Positions 11,901 to 23,040 of a stretch of 64,000 nucleotides of DNA are shown piece after piece. Source of the stretch: Artemia franciscana (Eukaryota; Arthropoda; Branchiopoda; Anostraca; Artemiidae). The DNA lies in contig NC_088864.1 of assembly GCF_032884065.1 (NCBI RefSeq), positions 23,761,486-23,825,485 of the forward strand. The letters run 5' to 3'. The notes beneath the pieces were generated by a model, which did not search any database, was not told the DNA's origin, and saw nothing but the letters and a program-made list of their open reading frames with translations. Position 1 is the stretch's first letter. Each line of letters begins with the position of its first letter. Made by a program: the position numbers and the translations under genes.

Positions 11901-13634
11901 GTGATGTCAAACTTTTAACTGCCATTCTCAGGAAACATCTGACACAGTTGCGTACGTGGCCATGGAATTCCTGTTGTTATGTGGACCTATGGGCAGATCT
12001 TTTCAGAATGGATCTACATACTAACCTATGCCCAATGAAGGTGTTCCGAAGTCCCTACCACGACTCCTCCCTCTGGACAGCATTGACCTCTGGTGATGTT
12101 TAAAAAAAATTATTATAAAAGTGAGCCCTAGCGAGATAGACCTTCATCTTAAATGGAGTAAGAGAAGTGTTTTCAGTTAAACAACTTAGCTTAATCCCAT
12201 TTTAGACTTGGTGGTTTCAAAGATCTGAAAATAATTCCCTTTATTTACACAAAGATGTGATATGGCTCAACATTCTAAACAAATAACAAGAAATGCATTT
12301 ACAAAACTAAAGCCAGAGAAAAAGAAAATGAAAAGTAAGGTAGAAATTTATTTTTGTCAGAATTCAACAAATTTCAAAAAATTAGGGTCTTCCCCCAGTA
12401 GCCTGTGTCTTGACCTTGTATTCAATAATGGAAGTTTTGTTTTCTTAACCTAACCCTTTTACAAGATAGTGAAACTAGCGTGTCAAGAATTATACCTACC
12501 TTATTCCCAAGTCAGTAGCCTAATTTAAACTGTTTCATATTTACTGCCACAATACAGTCTCTACCAACACAGTTGCATTACTAAAACCCCTAAAGGACTA
12601 GATCTTGTCCCAGGCTATAGGCATACTAAGTGCTGACAATGATTGCCAGGTTTGGGAGTGAATTCCAAATTTGAGGGTAAGGAGAGCAACTGGAACATAC
12701 TGATGTTGGTGTTGATAGGATCTGGGAAAGCATTACATGGGAAACTGAATGTTAGGCTAAACTGTATTTCTAGTTTTCCAAACTAATTTTATTCCTTAGG
12801 CAAATCCAGTCACATTGATTAACAAAAATTTGGAAAAGATATGAACATACTGTACCCTGCATTTACTAGTGAATTGATAGTTAGCCTATATTCAAAAGAG
12901 AATCCAAATACAGGTAGAATGTTCAGCTTATCCTGAAGCCAGTTAGTCTTATAGACTATACATTGAATGAAAATATAAGCCAAATTACAAAATTTACAGC
13001 AAAAGGGGGGGACAAATTGGGTAAAATTCTAGTTAATTGACTTCTTGCTATCTTGGAAAGGGTTTAGGTTAGGAAAATGAATTGTATACCTAAAACGTTA
13101 TTAAATGGAATTGAGCGAAGTTATGAAGCTGAAAACAACTTTGCTGTACTTCAATTGAGTAGAGGAAGAAGTGGAGGTAGTTGCTTCTAAATACCTTCCT
13201 GGGACATACTTTAGTCTATAGATAGCAAGAAGTCAATTAACTAGAATTTTACCGCAAATTGTCCTTTTTTTAACTCTTCCACTGTAAATTGCTAATAAAA
13301 AATTCCAAGATCTAAAAGGGACAACAAAAACACAAGGCATATACTCCCCCCTGGGGCTAATCTAGCCTAACAAAAAATTCAGTAGCTAAATTGGAATCCA
13401 GATGTTAATATTCTACATAATAATAGATTATTCAGTTGAATGATTACGTCTAGGCCCCTTTTTTCCCTGGCCTATCGTTACTGAAGAAAAGTTGACCCGA
13501 GTCTAAAATATCCATTATACTAAGCTTAAAATCGACAATAAAAATGCATTGCCTACCTCGGCACCTCTCTTGGTCCCCTTTTTTTTAGTCTCAACTTCCT
13601 CCACTACTTCTGGGGCCTTTTCTGCTGTAGACAT
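8873..13634 (-). CDS. Prothymosin/parathymosin-like acidic nuclear protein, complete coding region in 3 exons
   Basis: Coding exons on the minus strand are 13634-13557 (78 nt), 10520-10373 (148 nt) and 8919-8873 (47 nt). All junctions are GT/AG and the phases match, giving 273 nt or 90 residues plus TAA. The N-terminus (MSTAEKAPEVVEEVETKKKG) is followed by KRGAEEKEEVKKQKTTNG and then about 50 residues that are mostly Glu and Asp, ending EEEEEA. KR-x-AE and KKQKT resemble the C-terminal bipartite nuclear signal of vertebrate prothymosin alpha; here that block comes before the acidic tract. Members of this family are disordered, bind histones and affect chromatin and apoptosis (established for vertebrates, inferred here). 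No signal peptide or membrane segment is visible. The ATG at 13634 is the first in the exon. Possible minus-strand poly(A) signals lie at 8524-8519 (ATTAAA) and 8411-8406 (AATAAA). Introns of 3.0 and 1.5 kb hold MITE and exon-like sequence. The family call is firm; orthology to one vertebrate gene is not. Confidence 0.85.
9320..9440 (+). repeat. SINE-like repeat downstream of the prothymosin-like gene
   Basis: GGGAATCAATGGCGCGACTG, then CTGAATGGGTACCTG, GAAGTCTGG and GTGTGCGAAAGCACAGGATG. The first part also occurs at 56404-56480 (CTGAATGGGTACCTGGGGAA), with a tRNA-type B box just upstream there. It looks like the body of a tRNA-derived SINE. Confidence 0.5.
10373..10520 (-). CDS. Prothymosin-like gene, main acidic exon
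   Basis: The acceptor TTTGTTTCAG precedes GAAAAGGAAG and the donor GTAAGT follows GAAGATG. It encodes the EKEEVKKQKTTNG block and most of the acidic tract (EEVEDEDVEGEEEADDEEEE and onward). It ends in phase 1. Confidence 0.85.
11332..11377 (-). other. Candidate alternative (frame-breaking) exon in prothymosin-like intron 1
   Basis: 46 nt flanked by a TTTGCAG acceptor and a GTATGT donor, reading VKHFYQESAEKKTLS from the frame of exon 1. Because 46 is not a multiple of three, joining it to the exon at 10520 runs into a TGA within about 20 codons. Skipping it gives a perfect prothymosin-like frame. It is therefore either a cryptic pair of splice sites or a poison exon that would lower expression by nonsense-mediated decay. 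The upstream pyrimidine tract is weak. Confidence 0.3.
11827..12103 (+). other. Exon-like open frame opposite the prothymosin-like gene
   Basis: About 90 codons stay open from a CTATTTTTAG acceptor-like site to TAA at about 12103, with no ATG near the start. The translation includes SWEKSPETWKTVEALNKTSD and later RRGDVKLLTAILRKHLTQLR, with balanced codon use. I do not recognise a family. It could be an exon of a plus-strand gene or a relic of a mobile-element protein inside the intron. Chance openness of this length is possible but less likely in DNA this AT-rich. Confidence 0.25.
12991..13290. mobile_element. MITE-like inverted-repeat element in prothymosin-like intron 1
   Basis: The two ends are inverted repeats. 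AATTTACAG at 12991 pairs with CTGTAAATT at 13290. A better-conserved block around GTAAAATTCTAGTTAATTGA and TTCTTGCTATC (13023-13057) pairs with 13217-13251. Arms are about 45-60 bp and the middle about 170 bp. There is no coding capacity. The superfamily is not assigned because I see no clear target duplication. Confidence 0.6.
13557..13634 (-). CDS. Prothymosin-like gene, coding exon 1
   Basis: Starts at the ATG and ends in GAG before the donor GTAGGC, phase 0. It encodes 26 residues, ending KKKGTKRGAE. It joins in frame to the exon at 10520. Confidence 0.85.
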
Positions 13635-14797
13635 TTTAGATTAGAATCTAGAGGATTTTCCTTCGTCAAGTTAACCGGTCAAATGAGAGAATTCAACTAA
13701 ACGAGCATGGTCTGAAAAATCAGATTCTCGCGGGCTTTCAAGAAAATGTCCTCTGATTGGCTAAGCATTCGAATGAAGCTTCTCCCTTCAAGAAATTTGA
13801 CTATTTTTATTATATGTAATTTGAAAAAAAAATGTTTAAAATTTATAAAATATGACTAACAAACCTTTTTTATCCCCAAAAAGTGTTTTTATTTAAATTT
13901 TACAAAGCAAAAGAGTATTGAAAAAATAGACTACTAAACAGAGACTTGACACTTTTGACGTACTAAATTGAAGACAGGGGTGTTCTTTGTCGTTTGAATG
14001 AAGAACAAAAGACAAAAAAGCATTTTCTTTAAATGTTATACAGTTTAATGTTATATATTCTAAAACATATAAAAATGTAAAAAAAAAAATTTCGAAGTGA
14101 AATCAGTCTGAATTTCAGTGGCGAATTCAAACTATCTCTGCGCATATCTCAAATTTTTTGGCGGTAAAACTTGACGGAAGAGGCGGGCTTTTCATCAGAA
14201 ATATCATAGGCGAAAATAAACATTTCAGTGTTCTTTACCGCGTCGTCTGTCTTTTGTTGAAGGTTATCATAAATAACTTGCAAATAATTGCTTCAATAAT
14301 TTTTGAATAACGGATTTTGGTTGTTATTGCAATACAGTAAGCAGCAATTGACAAAATTGCATATTGTTTTACTCCGTGCTCTTAGAAAATAAAACAGATT
14401 TGACTGAAATAGTAATTGCATTTGGACCTTTTTTTTTGCTTACAGAACAAATAAATTACCTTCATGACATCATGGATTGTTCATCTGAGACACTTTGAAC
14501 TCACATATTCCCTCCTATGATAGTGTAACTATTTTAAGCAAAATGGATGTAATTGACTGTATTGTCAAGTGCCTTAATTATCCGTCATAATAACAATATA
14601 TTACGATTCATTCAAATAATTATTATGGTCATCATAATAGCGAAAAATAGTCAATTCGGGCGCGAATACAAATTTAGCTCTTGTTAAATAGTATTTTTTC
14701 TAAAATTAATATAAATATTTTGTAGAACAAGACATTAGTCGCGTTATTTGTTAACGACCAAGCGTTAAAGATAATGCCATATCCATCAATTCTGTGA
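13635..14797. other. Upstream region of the prothymosin-like gene
   Basis: Contains the likely 5' untranslated leader (just right of 13634; TTCGTCAAGTTAACCGGTCA lies nearby) and presumably the promoter. I see no convincing TATA box at a fixed distance and no other gene. Confidence 0.35.
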
Positions 14798-14805
14798 TCC
14801 ATTTG

Positions 14806-14969
14806 CATGGACACCCATAAGCTGAATTTTAGGAGCGGAGGGGGGGGGGCTCACCTGGTCTAATCGGCACTTCCAATGCCGTGTAATAAAAATCTCAGAA
14901 CAAAAATATAAGGCAGTATCATTCAGCTAGGGAGAGCTGGCTGAATGACACCTCTTATGGGTACCCATG
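14806..14969. mobile_element. MITE family G, uninterrupted copy G1
   Basis: Terminal inverted repeats CATGGACACCCATAAG (14806) and CTTATGGGTACCCATG (to 14969), flanked by a perfect 8-bp target duplication TCCATTTG (14798-14805 and 14970-14977). The 8-bp duplication points to a hAT-type transposase. 164 bp, non-coding. Confidence 0.88.
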
Positions 14970-14977
14970 TCCATTTG

Positions 14978-17851
14978 ACATGAATGAAATAAAAATTTGA
15001 ATTTATTTTAAAAAGATCCTTTTCTGTCTCTTCATTGATTATCTTGGCTGTCGCAATTGTTATCCATACACAGCCTAAGGTGAGTCACCAGAACCACACC
15101 CCTTTTAAGGGCAGTTCATTCATATATGTAAGGGAAATATTGTCATAAATCTTTAGAAAGAAAAAAGGTAGAATGATATATTGCATTGTCTAGTGCTTAT
15201 CCCATATGATATTCCCCTTACCGGTTCTTCGTATCTAAAGAAATATGAAATGGCATCCCTAATTTTAGTAATTTATTTAAATATCATTCGGTTCTCTGTT
15301 TTCGACTTACTTATAAATAGCCGAGCTCGAAAAAAGTCGTATATATAATTTTCTTTTGTCAAATATTTCTTTGCCTAAAACAAAGTTAAAATAGGTAGCG
15401 CTAAGACTTAAATTATAGGTGGTAGTGTATACCTGGTACGCAGAAATGTTTTTTCTTGGTTCCTTAATGAGTTTCATTATTTACTTTCTGAAGATCCTAA
15501 TTTTTATGAACAATATTTTGACATGAACTCAACAGTATCTTTGAAGTATAGTAAGATTACAATATAAGATGCAGCCTTGCGCGCATGTACAAGGGTGGCT
15601 GAACACAAACAAATGTGGCTGTATATGCCACCACATATATTGATAAATAGGCCCACTGCCAGTGGCTGGGTATCGAAACTGACGCAAAGATATTGACGAG
15701 CTCATTTCAAGCGTAGAAGGTTTAGTAAAGAAGAAAGAGAGTGATACTCTAAACATAAAAATTTTTTAACATTTTTTATGAAAATTATATGTTTTACAAT
15801 GATTCTCGTTTATTTTAATATAAGTTTTTTCTTGATAAGTAAAGAGCAATCTCAAAATTTAAAAGGAACATAAATTAGCATGCTAGACACCCAGCTTAAA
15901 ATAAACAGAAACTGGATCTACGGTGCCAACGGCTTGTGAAAGATTGCTGTAGCTGTGGCCCATGGATCACAATTGTGGATCAACGCAAGCGGTCATGCGT
16001 ATTGGATTAGACTCGAATTTTCTAAAGGTGCAGACACATCACTAACTGCTAACCCCTACCAAATTTAATTGATATTCAATACACTGTTTTCACAAATATG
16101 GGTAATAAGAGTGCAGGCCTTCCCTGACATATTCGTATAAGTATATACTTAAAACTAAGTATATGAGTCGAAATACTCCTTCAAATGTCGGAATAATCAT
16201 TTAAGAAGAATAGATTTTCGAAAAATTGTTTACAGGCAAAAAAATAATTATAGAAGGCAATTGCCTAAAGAAGGCAAACAATTGTATTTTTATTTTATTT
16301 TTCGTTATCTAGCTGGTATAAATGGGTCTCCGAGTTCTCAGTTTGAATCAGTGGAATGAAACCGTTTTTCATTCAATTTCGGCTTCACATTATGTCTGTT
16401 AATTTCGAATGAAAACAGAACTTAACATATTTCGCCCAGTTTTACGCGGTGTTTTACGGACAAAACAAAAAGTAAATCAGCCAATTAAATCAGTCGTTAT
16501 TGTGTCAGAGTATTTATTCTTGTAGCAATTTTGTAAAAAAGTGGAACTTAAACCTCAAGAGCAGGAGGTTTAGGGGGCAGTAGCCCCTGCATATATTGAA
16601 TAACTGTGTTTATTTTTAGTTACAACGTCTTTGCTTTCATTTGAAGAAAAAAAACATATTTTTTGTTCTTGTTCGTTTTCAACATCTTTTCTAGGATTAT
16701 CCCAAAAATGTGAAAGTTTAAATTTTGTCAACGAACACTTTGAGAAGATTGGCTCATTTTGGTGCATTTGCTTAACGCAATAAAACTGGGTTCTCTAAAT
16801 GTGAAGAAAGCTGCTACCCACGTCAAATACTTTTATAACTTTTCCGATTTTTTTTTCAGCAATGCTTCAATGTTAAAAAAAAAAAAAATACTGGTTTCAG
16901 TTAAAATCTATCGTTTCCAAAAACGATTGGAGGACAGTAATGGGTTAAACTGCATGGTGACGTAGAATAGGATCGTGGGAGGATCCTCTATAGACGTACA
17001 ACTACGACAGGAAGCAAGATCCAGATCTACGGACAATGGTCTCTGCAAATGGCTGCCTCGACCCTTCCGAGGTACCTGCAAGACTGGGGACCTTGCAGTC
17101 AACTCTATTCCCACTTGAGGAGTGGCACCCCTCGAGGAAATTATAGCCTAGTAAACGACGCAGCATTCGCACGGGATTCTGGTTAATAGATAATTCTTCT
17201 GGGCTTGGTCTGTTTTGACGGGCGGTGTTTTAGGGCTAGAAAACCCCTTCCTAGCTAATTTATCTACAATATGCTACCTCCCCGTTGTAGCATAATATTT
17301 GTAGGCATGCATATATAATGAGTCGGAGGTTATTGGTTTCAGACTGTATGTGTAGGATTTCGACTCTTTGTTGATAGAAGAGCATCGCCAAGTGCTGAAA
17401 ACCAGTTCCATTTCAATGCCAGTTCCATCTTGGATGACTTCTGCATAGTAGGTTAAATCATTTCAAAGGAAGGCTAAAGAAGCTACGTTCAGCAAAGCAT
17501 TGCCACGTTTATCTTTATTTGAATTTTAATAAGTGTTTTAGACAAGATAATTCTCCATCCAGAACGATCGTCACAAGCTGAAAAAAAAGAGTCAAATTCA
17601 CGCTTCAAGTCACAAGGCGCTTAACTAAACATGGTTGAGGTATTTTCTCGAGGAATTTTAACAATTTGTTTTATTTTTCTCGAGGAATTGGTACACAAAC
17701 ATAACGCTAGCATATTCAGGGTGCCGAATGCAGTCTACACGTCTCATCGTCATTAAGCATAACAACAGCGTAGTCTCGCTATTTTTGACCAGTGCGCTAG
17801 CACACGTGAAAATTTTAGAAACTGTATCAAACATTCAACGTTGGAACCAAT
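14978..17851. other. AT-rich stretch without recognised genes
   Basis: 2.9 kb, only short shadow frames. A moderately GC-richer patch lies at 16970-17170 (CGACCCTTCCGAGGTACCTG), possibly an unclassified repeat. No tRNA, rRNA or host exon was recognised. Confidence 0.35.
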
Positions 17852-18012
17852 CAGGGGAGGATCCAAAGGGTCTGTGGGGACATGGCCCCCAAGATTTTTC
17901 TGGCGCCCTCATTTGTATTTTTTCTTTTTTATTAGACTTATCAATTTTGTCAATTACTGGCGCCCGTGTCCAGATTGGACCCTCCTAAGATGTTGCTCTA
18001 GGTCCACTTTTC
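17852..18012. mobile_element. MITE family F, decayed copy
   Basis: CAGGGGAGGATCCAAAGGG, then CCCCCAAGATTTTTCTGGCG, a T-rich middle, and GCTCTAGGTCCACTTTT at the right follow the order of the nested copy at 36047. Its ends have decayed and no target duplication is clear. Confidence 0.55.
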
Positions 18013-18416
18013 GATTGGTAAATAAACGTACTTTGTATTACCTTTCTCTTCCAGTTCTTTATACTTTCAATAAGTTTCAGGACTAAGATAGGATTAAAGG
18101 TTGTTTTTTGTAGATATATTATTTTTGACTATAAGTTAGCCATCTCTCTCTCTTACTGAGATCGAAGAATAGACATGTATATTTACATATAATTAAATAG
18201 AGATGCTTTTTTTTACTTTCCTCTTCAATAACTTTATAGTTTTCAATAGGTGTCAAGTTTCAGATAGAATGAAATCATGACATGACATAGATGTATAAAT
18301 TTAGACTATAGGTTTGCCCCCCTCTCCCTGGTGGATTAAAGAAACAACAAAATGCCAGAATCCAAGACATATCCAGTTATTCTCACAATATACATATATA
18401 AACATTTAACGTTTAA

Positions 18417-18487
18417 TCACCGCTGGTTCAGTGGAAAAATTCTCGCCTGAAATCGGCCGGCTTGCGTTTGATTCCCACTCATTTCGC
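18417..18487 (+). pseudogene. tRNA-Gly-like pseudogene or tRNA-derived SINE head
   Basis: TGGTTCAGTGG followed by AATTCTCGCCTG matches the D-arm and anticodon-stem region of tRNA-Gly, and GTTTGATTCCCAC keeps a T-loop/B-box-like sequence. The acceptor arms do not pair and the anticodon loop reads CTGAAAT rather than a Gly anticodon, so it is not a working tRNA. It may be the promoter head of a SINE. Confidence 0.6.
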
Positions 18488-18662
18488 TTTTTACAATTAT
18501 TTAAAAGATGAAAATGGTGATTATTTAAATGATGTTTCCTTTTAATAAAATTTGGAGAGAAGAGGAGGGTAATGAGTCAAATATAGCATTAAAAATAACA
18601 GCAAACGTCATATTAGTAATGCTTGTTTATTCAAAGATTGATAACACACGATGGGTTAAACC

Positions 18663-18990
18663 TGTGGTCAAAATTTATATATTTATGAAAAGCTAAGCTT
18701 TCATTCAGTCTAAATCATGAAACCCTATTGAAAACTGGAAGACACTTTAAGAGAGAAAAAAAGTACGTTTCTTCACGAAACATGTTAATATACCTGTTTG
18801 TTCTTGGTTGCCAATTACAAAGAAATGGCTGAATTTGTAGTTAAAATTAATGTATCCCTGAAAAGCCAAGCTTTTATTCTGTCTAAATCCTGAAACCCCT
18901 TTAAAGGCTACAAAGAACTTGGTACTTACGTGTTATAGCAACCTCACTTTGTTCTTGATCTGTAATGAAACCGGTTTTCTGTGTCCACCC
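18663..18990. repeat. Two imperfect direct repeats of about 165 bp
   Basis: AAAGCTAAGCTTTCATTCAG at 18689 and AAAGCCAAGCTTTTATTCTG at 18860 begin matching blocks that continue through TCTAAATC-TGAAACCC, an AACTGG/AAGAACTT segment and TTTGTTCTTG. No coding sequence is seen. Confidence 0.55.
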
Positions 18991-19059
18991 GGAGATAATC
19001 AGCTTAGCCTGAGCGAGAGAAACTACTTTGCAGGTATATTTTAATTAATTTAATAGGGG

Positions 19060-19165
19060 TGGCTAATGTTAGGTATTTAACATAATGCGTTCTGCGCGGC
19101 CTGCTTTCCATAATTTTTTCTGTATTTTCCATAATTTTGTTACTAAAATATTATATTTTCATCAT
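19060..19165 (+). repeat. Family D repeat, short fragment
   Basis: GTTAGGTATTTAACATAATG, GCGTTCTGCGCGGCCTGCTT and TTCCATAATTTTGTTACTAA match the core of the copies at 37213 and 47311. Confidence 0.5.
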
Positions 19166-19735
19166 AAGAAAAGGTATGTTTATTTATCGGAAAAAAAATT
19201 AGAACAAAAAGGAATTAGAACTTCATGGGCCCAATGTTTCCAATATTGGAAAGTTTGGTGTAAGACGAATGGACCACATTCGATACCCTGATATAATCAT
19301 TTTAACGACATGTGTTTCATGGGGCTTTGGTTTTGCACTTGGCTACTAAATGCATAATGCAATGATAGAGCCAAGGGAGACAGGGAATACGGGTTTGTAA
19401 TAGAAAGAAGGAGGGACGAAGCTACATAGCTGCATGTAAGATACACCTGGTGATTCCCACCACGCAACCCAGGTGTGGCTGCAAAAATATTTTCAGAGAG
19501 GTTCTGTAAAATATTTTAAAGGGGCAAAGCCTGTGAAAATATTTTCCACGTGGAAAATGTACTAGGCAATTTTTTTTTTTTTTTTTTGACGCAAAAGTCT
19601 CATTTTTCTAAATGTTAAAAAATTCGTAATGTTGCATAACTGGATTAACTGCATAACTTGTTAATGCAGTCCAAGGGCCTTTTTTCGCCGAGGCTTCATT
19701 TGTCAGAGAATTATAATCATCGATTTGTCATTGTA

Positions 19736-21333
19736 TTAAATAAAAAAAGTTTTTTTTAAAGCGAAAATAAGAAGCAACATTAAAACTTAAAACGAGCAGA
19801 AATTATTCTGTATAGAATTATAATTATTTCAATAACTATTCCGTACAGAATTATTCTGGGTGCTGAGGAGGGTATATGGAATAATTTCTGAAGGTTTAAT
19901 GTCGCTTCAGTTACTTCCAGTTAAAAAAAACTTGTTTATTTCAATTTAATTTCTGAACATTTTTGAACTAATGCAGATTTTGATTTTGGTTCACAGTACA
20001 TGAATAATTAAAACGAAATTTGCATTATTAATTTTACTCTTTTTGGGCTAAATAGCTTTCTCAAAATTTTGATCAGACAATTTTTAGAAAAAAATTAGGG
20101 GGGAGGGCCTAGTTGCCCTCTAATTTTTTTTTGGTTACTTAAAAAGGCCACTGGAGCTTTTAATTTTACGTTATTATTAGTAATAAATATACGTAACTTA
20201 AGAATTAACTTACGTAACAAACTTCTATATTCGTATATTTTTATTAAGTATCTAAGGGGGCTCGCTCCCTCGTCAATACCTCGTTCTTTACGCTAAAGTT
20301 CAAATAGTGTTCCAATTCTTTAAGAATAACCCCTGAATCAAAGAGTCCGTTTAATTAGAATAAGTAGCTCTTCTGAAATTACTAAAAATACTTTAGCGTA
20401 AAGAGCGAGGCATTGAGGAGGTTATGAACCCCCTCATACACGAAATAATTTCTCTTCGTTTTAAGTTTTAATGTTATTCCTTATTTTTGGTTGAAAAAAC
20501 TTGTTTTTTTTATTTAATTTCGCATTGTTTTCTAAATATTACTGGAAAATCCAGCGCTCGCTTCGTGAAGATTCTCATACCCCATAAAACATTCCGGGGT
20601 AGCCTCTTACCCCGGCCCCCCACCAGAAAAAACCTGAAAACTTCTGTAAACTTCCCAATAACTAATACTATATGTAAACAATGGGCAAAGTTTAATTTGC
20701 AACCCTTCCTCCAAGGACTATGGGGGATTAAGTCGTCCTCAAAGACATTGTTATTATATTTTTCGACTATGCTGAACAAAATGGCTATCTTAAAATTTTC
20801 ATCCAGTGACTTTGGAAAAAAAGGAGCATGGGAGGGGGCCTAGTTGCCCTCCAATTTTTTGGTTACTTAAAAAGCACACTAGAACTTTTAATTTCCACTT
20901 GAATGAGCCCTCTCGTGACATTCTAGGATCACTGGGTCGACATGATCACCCCCGGGAAAAAAAACAAATAAAAAAATAAACACGCACCCGTGATCTGTCT
21001 TCTGGCAAAAAAATATACAATTCCACATTTTTGCAGATATGAGTTTGAATTCTCTAAAGGTTCTCTGATACGATGAATATGACGGTGTGATTTTCATTAA
21101 GATGCTATGGCTCTTAGGGTATGTTTCCCCCAATTTTCGAAAATAAGGCAAATATCCTCAGGCTCGTAACTTTTGATAAGTAAGACTGAACTTGACGAAA
21201 CTTATATATTTAAAATCAGCATAAAAGTCCTATTCTTTTGATGTATAAATTGGTATTAAAATTCCATTTTTTTGAGTTTCGGTTACTATTGAACCGGGTC
21301 GCTCCTTGCAGTTCGTTACCACGAACTGTTTGA
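19736..21333 (-). mobile_element. Family A element, minus copy A4
   Basis: On the minus strand it starts A|TCAAACAGTTCG at 21333 with the 20-nt palindrome and ends TTTAA|T at 19736. It lacks the extra inner inverted arm of A1-A3, and its terminal hairpin (19736-19965) is strongly decayed, so it looks older. Confidence 0.8.
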
Positions 21334-21609
21334 TTACTAACCTTGAAAGAAGATGCACATTATCGAAGTCGTTTATAAATGGCATTCTTCAGACAGCTTA
21401 TAGCCGTCATGAGTGTCGATGAAGAAAGAAAAGAAAAAGAAAAAGCTAATCAGCACAAATTTGTTCATAGCTTAGCTTTTCGAGAGTAATCCCTGAAATA
21501 ACTTTAACGACCATAAAACGTAACATTCAAAAATGTCCGCTATTTTTTAATAATTGAGAATTAACTCTCATGAGAAAGAATTAATTCTCATTCTATGAGA
21601 AACAATTGA

Positions 21610-22775
21610 AACAAGAGCTAAGAGCTCATATGGCACTTGTGACGAGGCAAGAAGAGCTAAGAGCCAAGAGCTCATATGGTATGAGCTCTAACAAAATTCT
21701 AAGAATCAATGGATTGATTTAAAAGGAAAATCAGAGGCTTAATGCCGGTCAGGATTTAAAATAAGAGCTCTGAGTCACGATGTCCTTCAAAATTTAAAAA
21801 TTTATTAAGATCTGATCACCCACTCGTAAGTTATATATACCTAATTTTTTCTAATTTTTCCTCTCCCTTATAGCCCCCCAGATGGTCGAATCTGGGAAAA
21901 AGACTTTATCAAGACGTCCCGATATTTTCACTCAAGTGTTCATTCCTTCAAGTGTTTTCCAAGATTTCCCCCTCCAACTCCCCGCACTGTCACAGGATCA
22001 GGTCGGAATTTAGAATAAGAGCTTTAGAGTACAAGATCCTTCTAAATATCAAATTTCATTAAGAAATTATTAGAAAATATTTTTCCCACCAAGTTTCATC
22101 TCGATCCCTCCAATATAAGCGTTTTCCGTGATTTTAAATTCCCCTACCCCAAACTCCCCCGAATATCACCGGATCCGGTCGGGATTTAAAATAAGAGCTT
22201 TGAGACACGATATCCTTCTAAATATCAAATTTTATTAAGATCCGATTGAACCTTACCGGTTTGTAAGTTGAAATACCCCATTTTTCTAATTTTCCAAAAT
22301 TAACCCTCCCCCCAACTACCCCAAAGAGATCAGATCCATTCTGGTTATGTCAATCATGCATCTAGGACTTGTGCTTATTTTTCCCACCAAGTTTCATCCG
22401 GATCCCTCCACTCTAAGTGTTTTCCAAGATTTTAGGTTTCTCCCTCCCAACTTCTCCCACCCCCAATGTCACCAGATCCGGTCAGGATTTAAAATAAGAG
22501 CTCTGAGACACGATATCCTTCCAAACATCAAATCCCGTTAAGATCTAATTAACCGTTCGTAAGTTGAAACTACTTCATTTTTTATTTCTTCCGAATTAAC
22601 CGGCCCCCCACTCCCCCCAGATGGTCAAATCGGAAAAATAAAAATAACTTTTTTAAATTTAATCTGGTTCGATCCCTGATACGCCTGCCAAATTTCATCG
22701 TCCTAGCTTATCTGGAAGTGCCTAAACTAGCAAAACCAGGACCAACAGACAGACAGACACTTGGTTAATACCAAG
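21610..22775 (+). mobile_element. Family B repeat, longest copy with internal tandem units
   Basis: Same start as the copy at 4481, including a perfect AGAGCTCATA-TGG-TATGAGCTCT palindrome. A block beginning GATTTAAAATAAGAGCT recurs at about 21760, 22006, 22172 and 22487, so the interior is an imperfect tandem array. The right end has GACAGACAGACAGACACTTG and a hairpin CTTGGTTAATACCAAG. No protein is encoded. The class is unknown; hairpins at both ends and no visible target duplication would fit a rolling-circle type. Confidence 0.75.
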
Positions 22776-23040
22776 TACCATTAAAACAGTTCAATTGTGG
22801 ATTGACAAGCTTATTTTTGTGGGAAAAGGATTTAAAAAGCTTTTGAGATGATTACAGATGCCACATGGATGAGACGAGAGAGGGGCAGCCAAAAATGCCG
22901 TTATGATGTAAAGTGTTTTGGGGGCACCACGAAGGGGTTTGCTTGCAAAAACACGAACCAATGGAGTTAAAGCATAATTTTTTATCAGGAATATATCTAA
23001 AAATGGTTAAAAATGATGAAGGGAGCTAAAGGATGCTTTG

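Noticed and set aside
15529-15756. 75-codon minus-strand frame
   Set aside because: No recognised family, no splice or poly(A) context.
20487-20843. 118-codon frame
   Set aside because: Lies entirely in family-A copy A4, has no domain, and is not conserved as a frame in A1, A2, A3 or A5.
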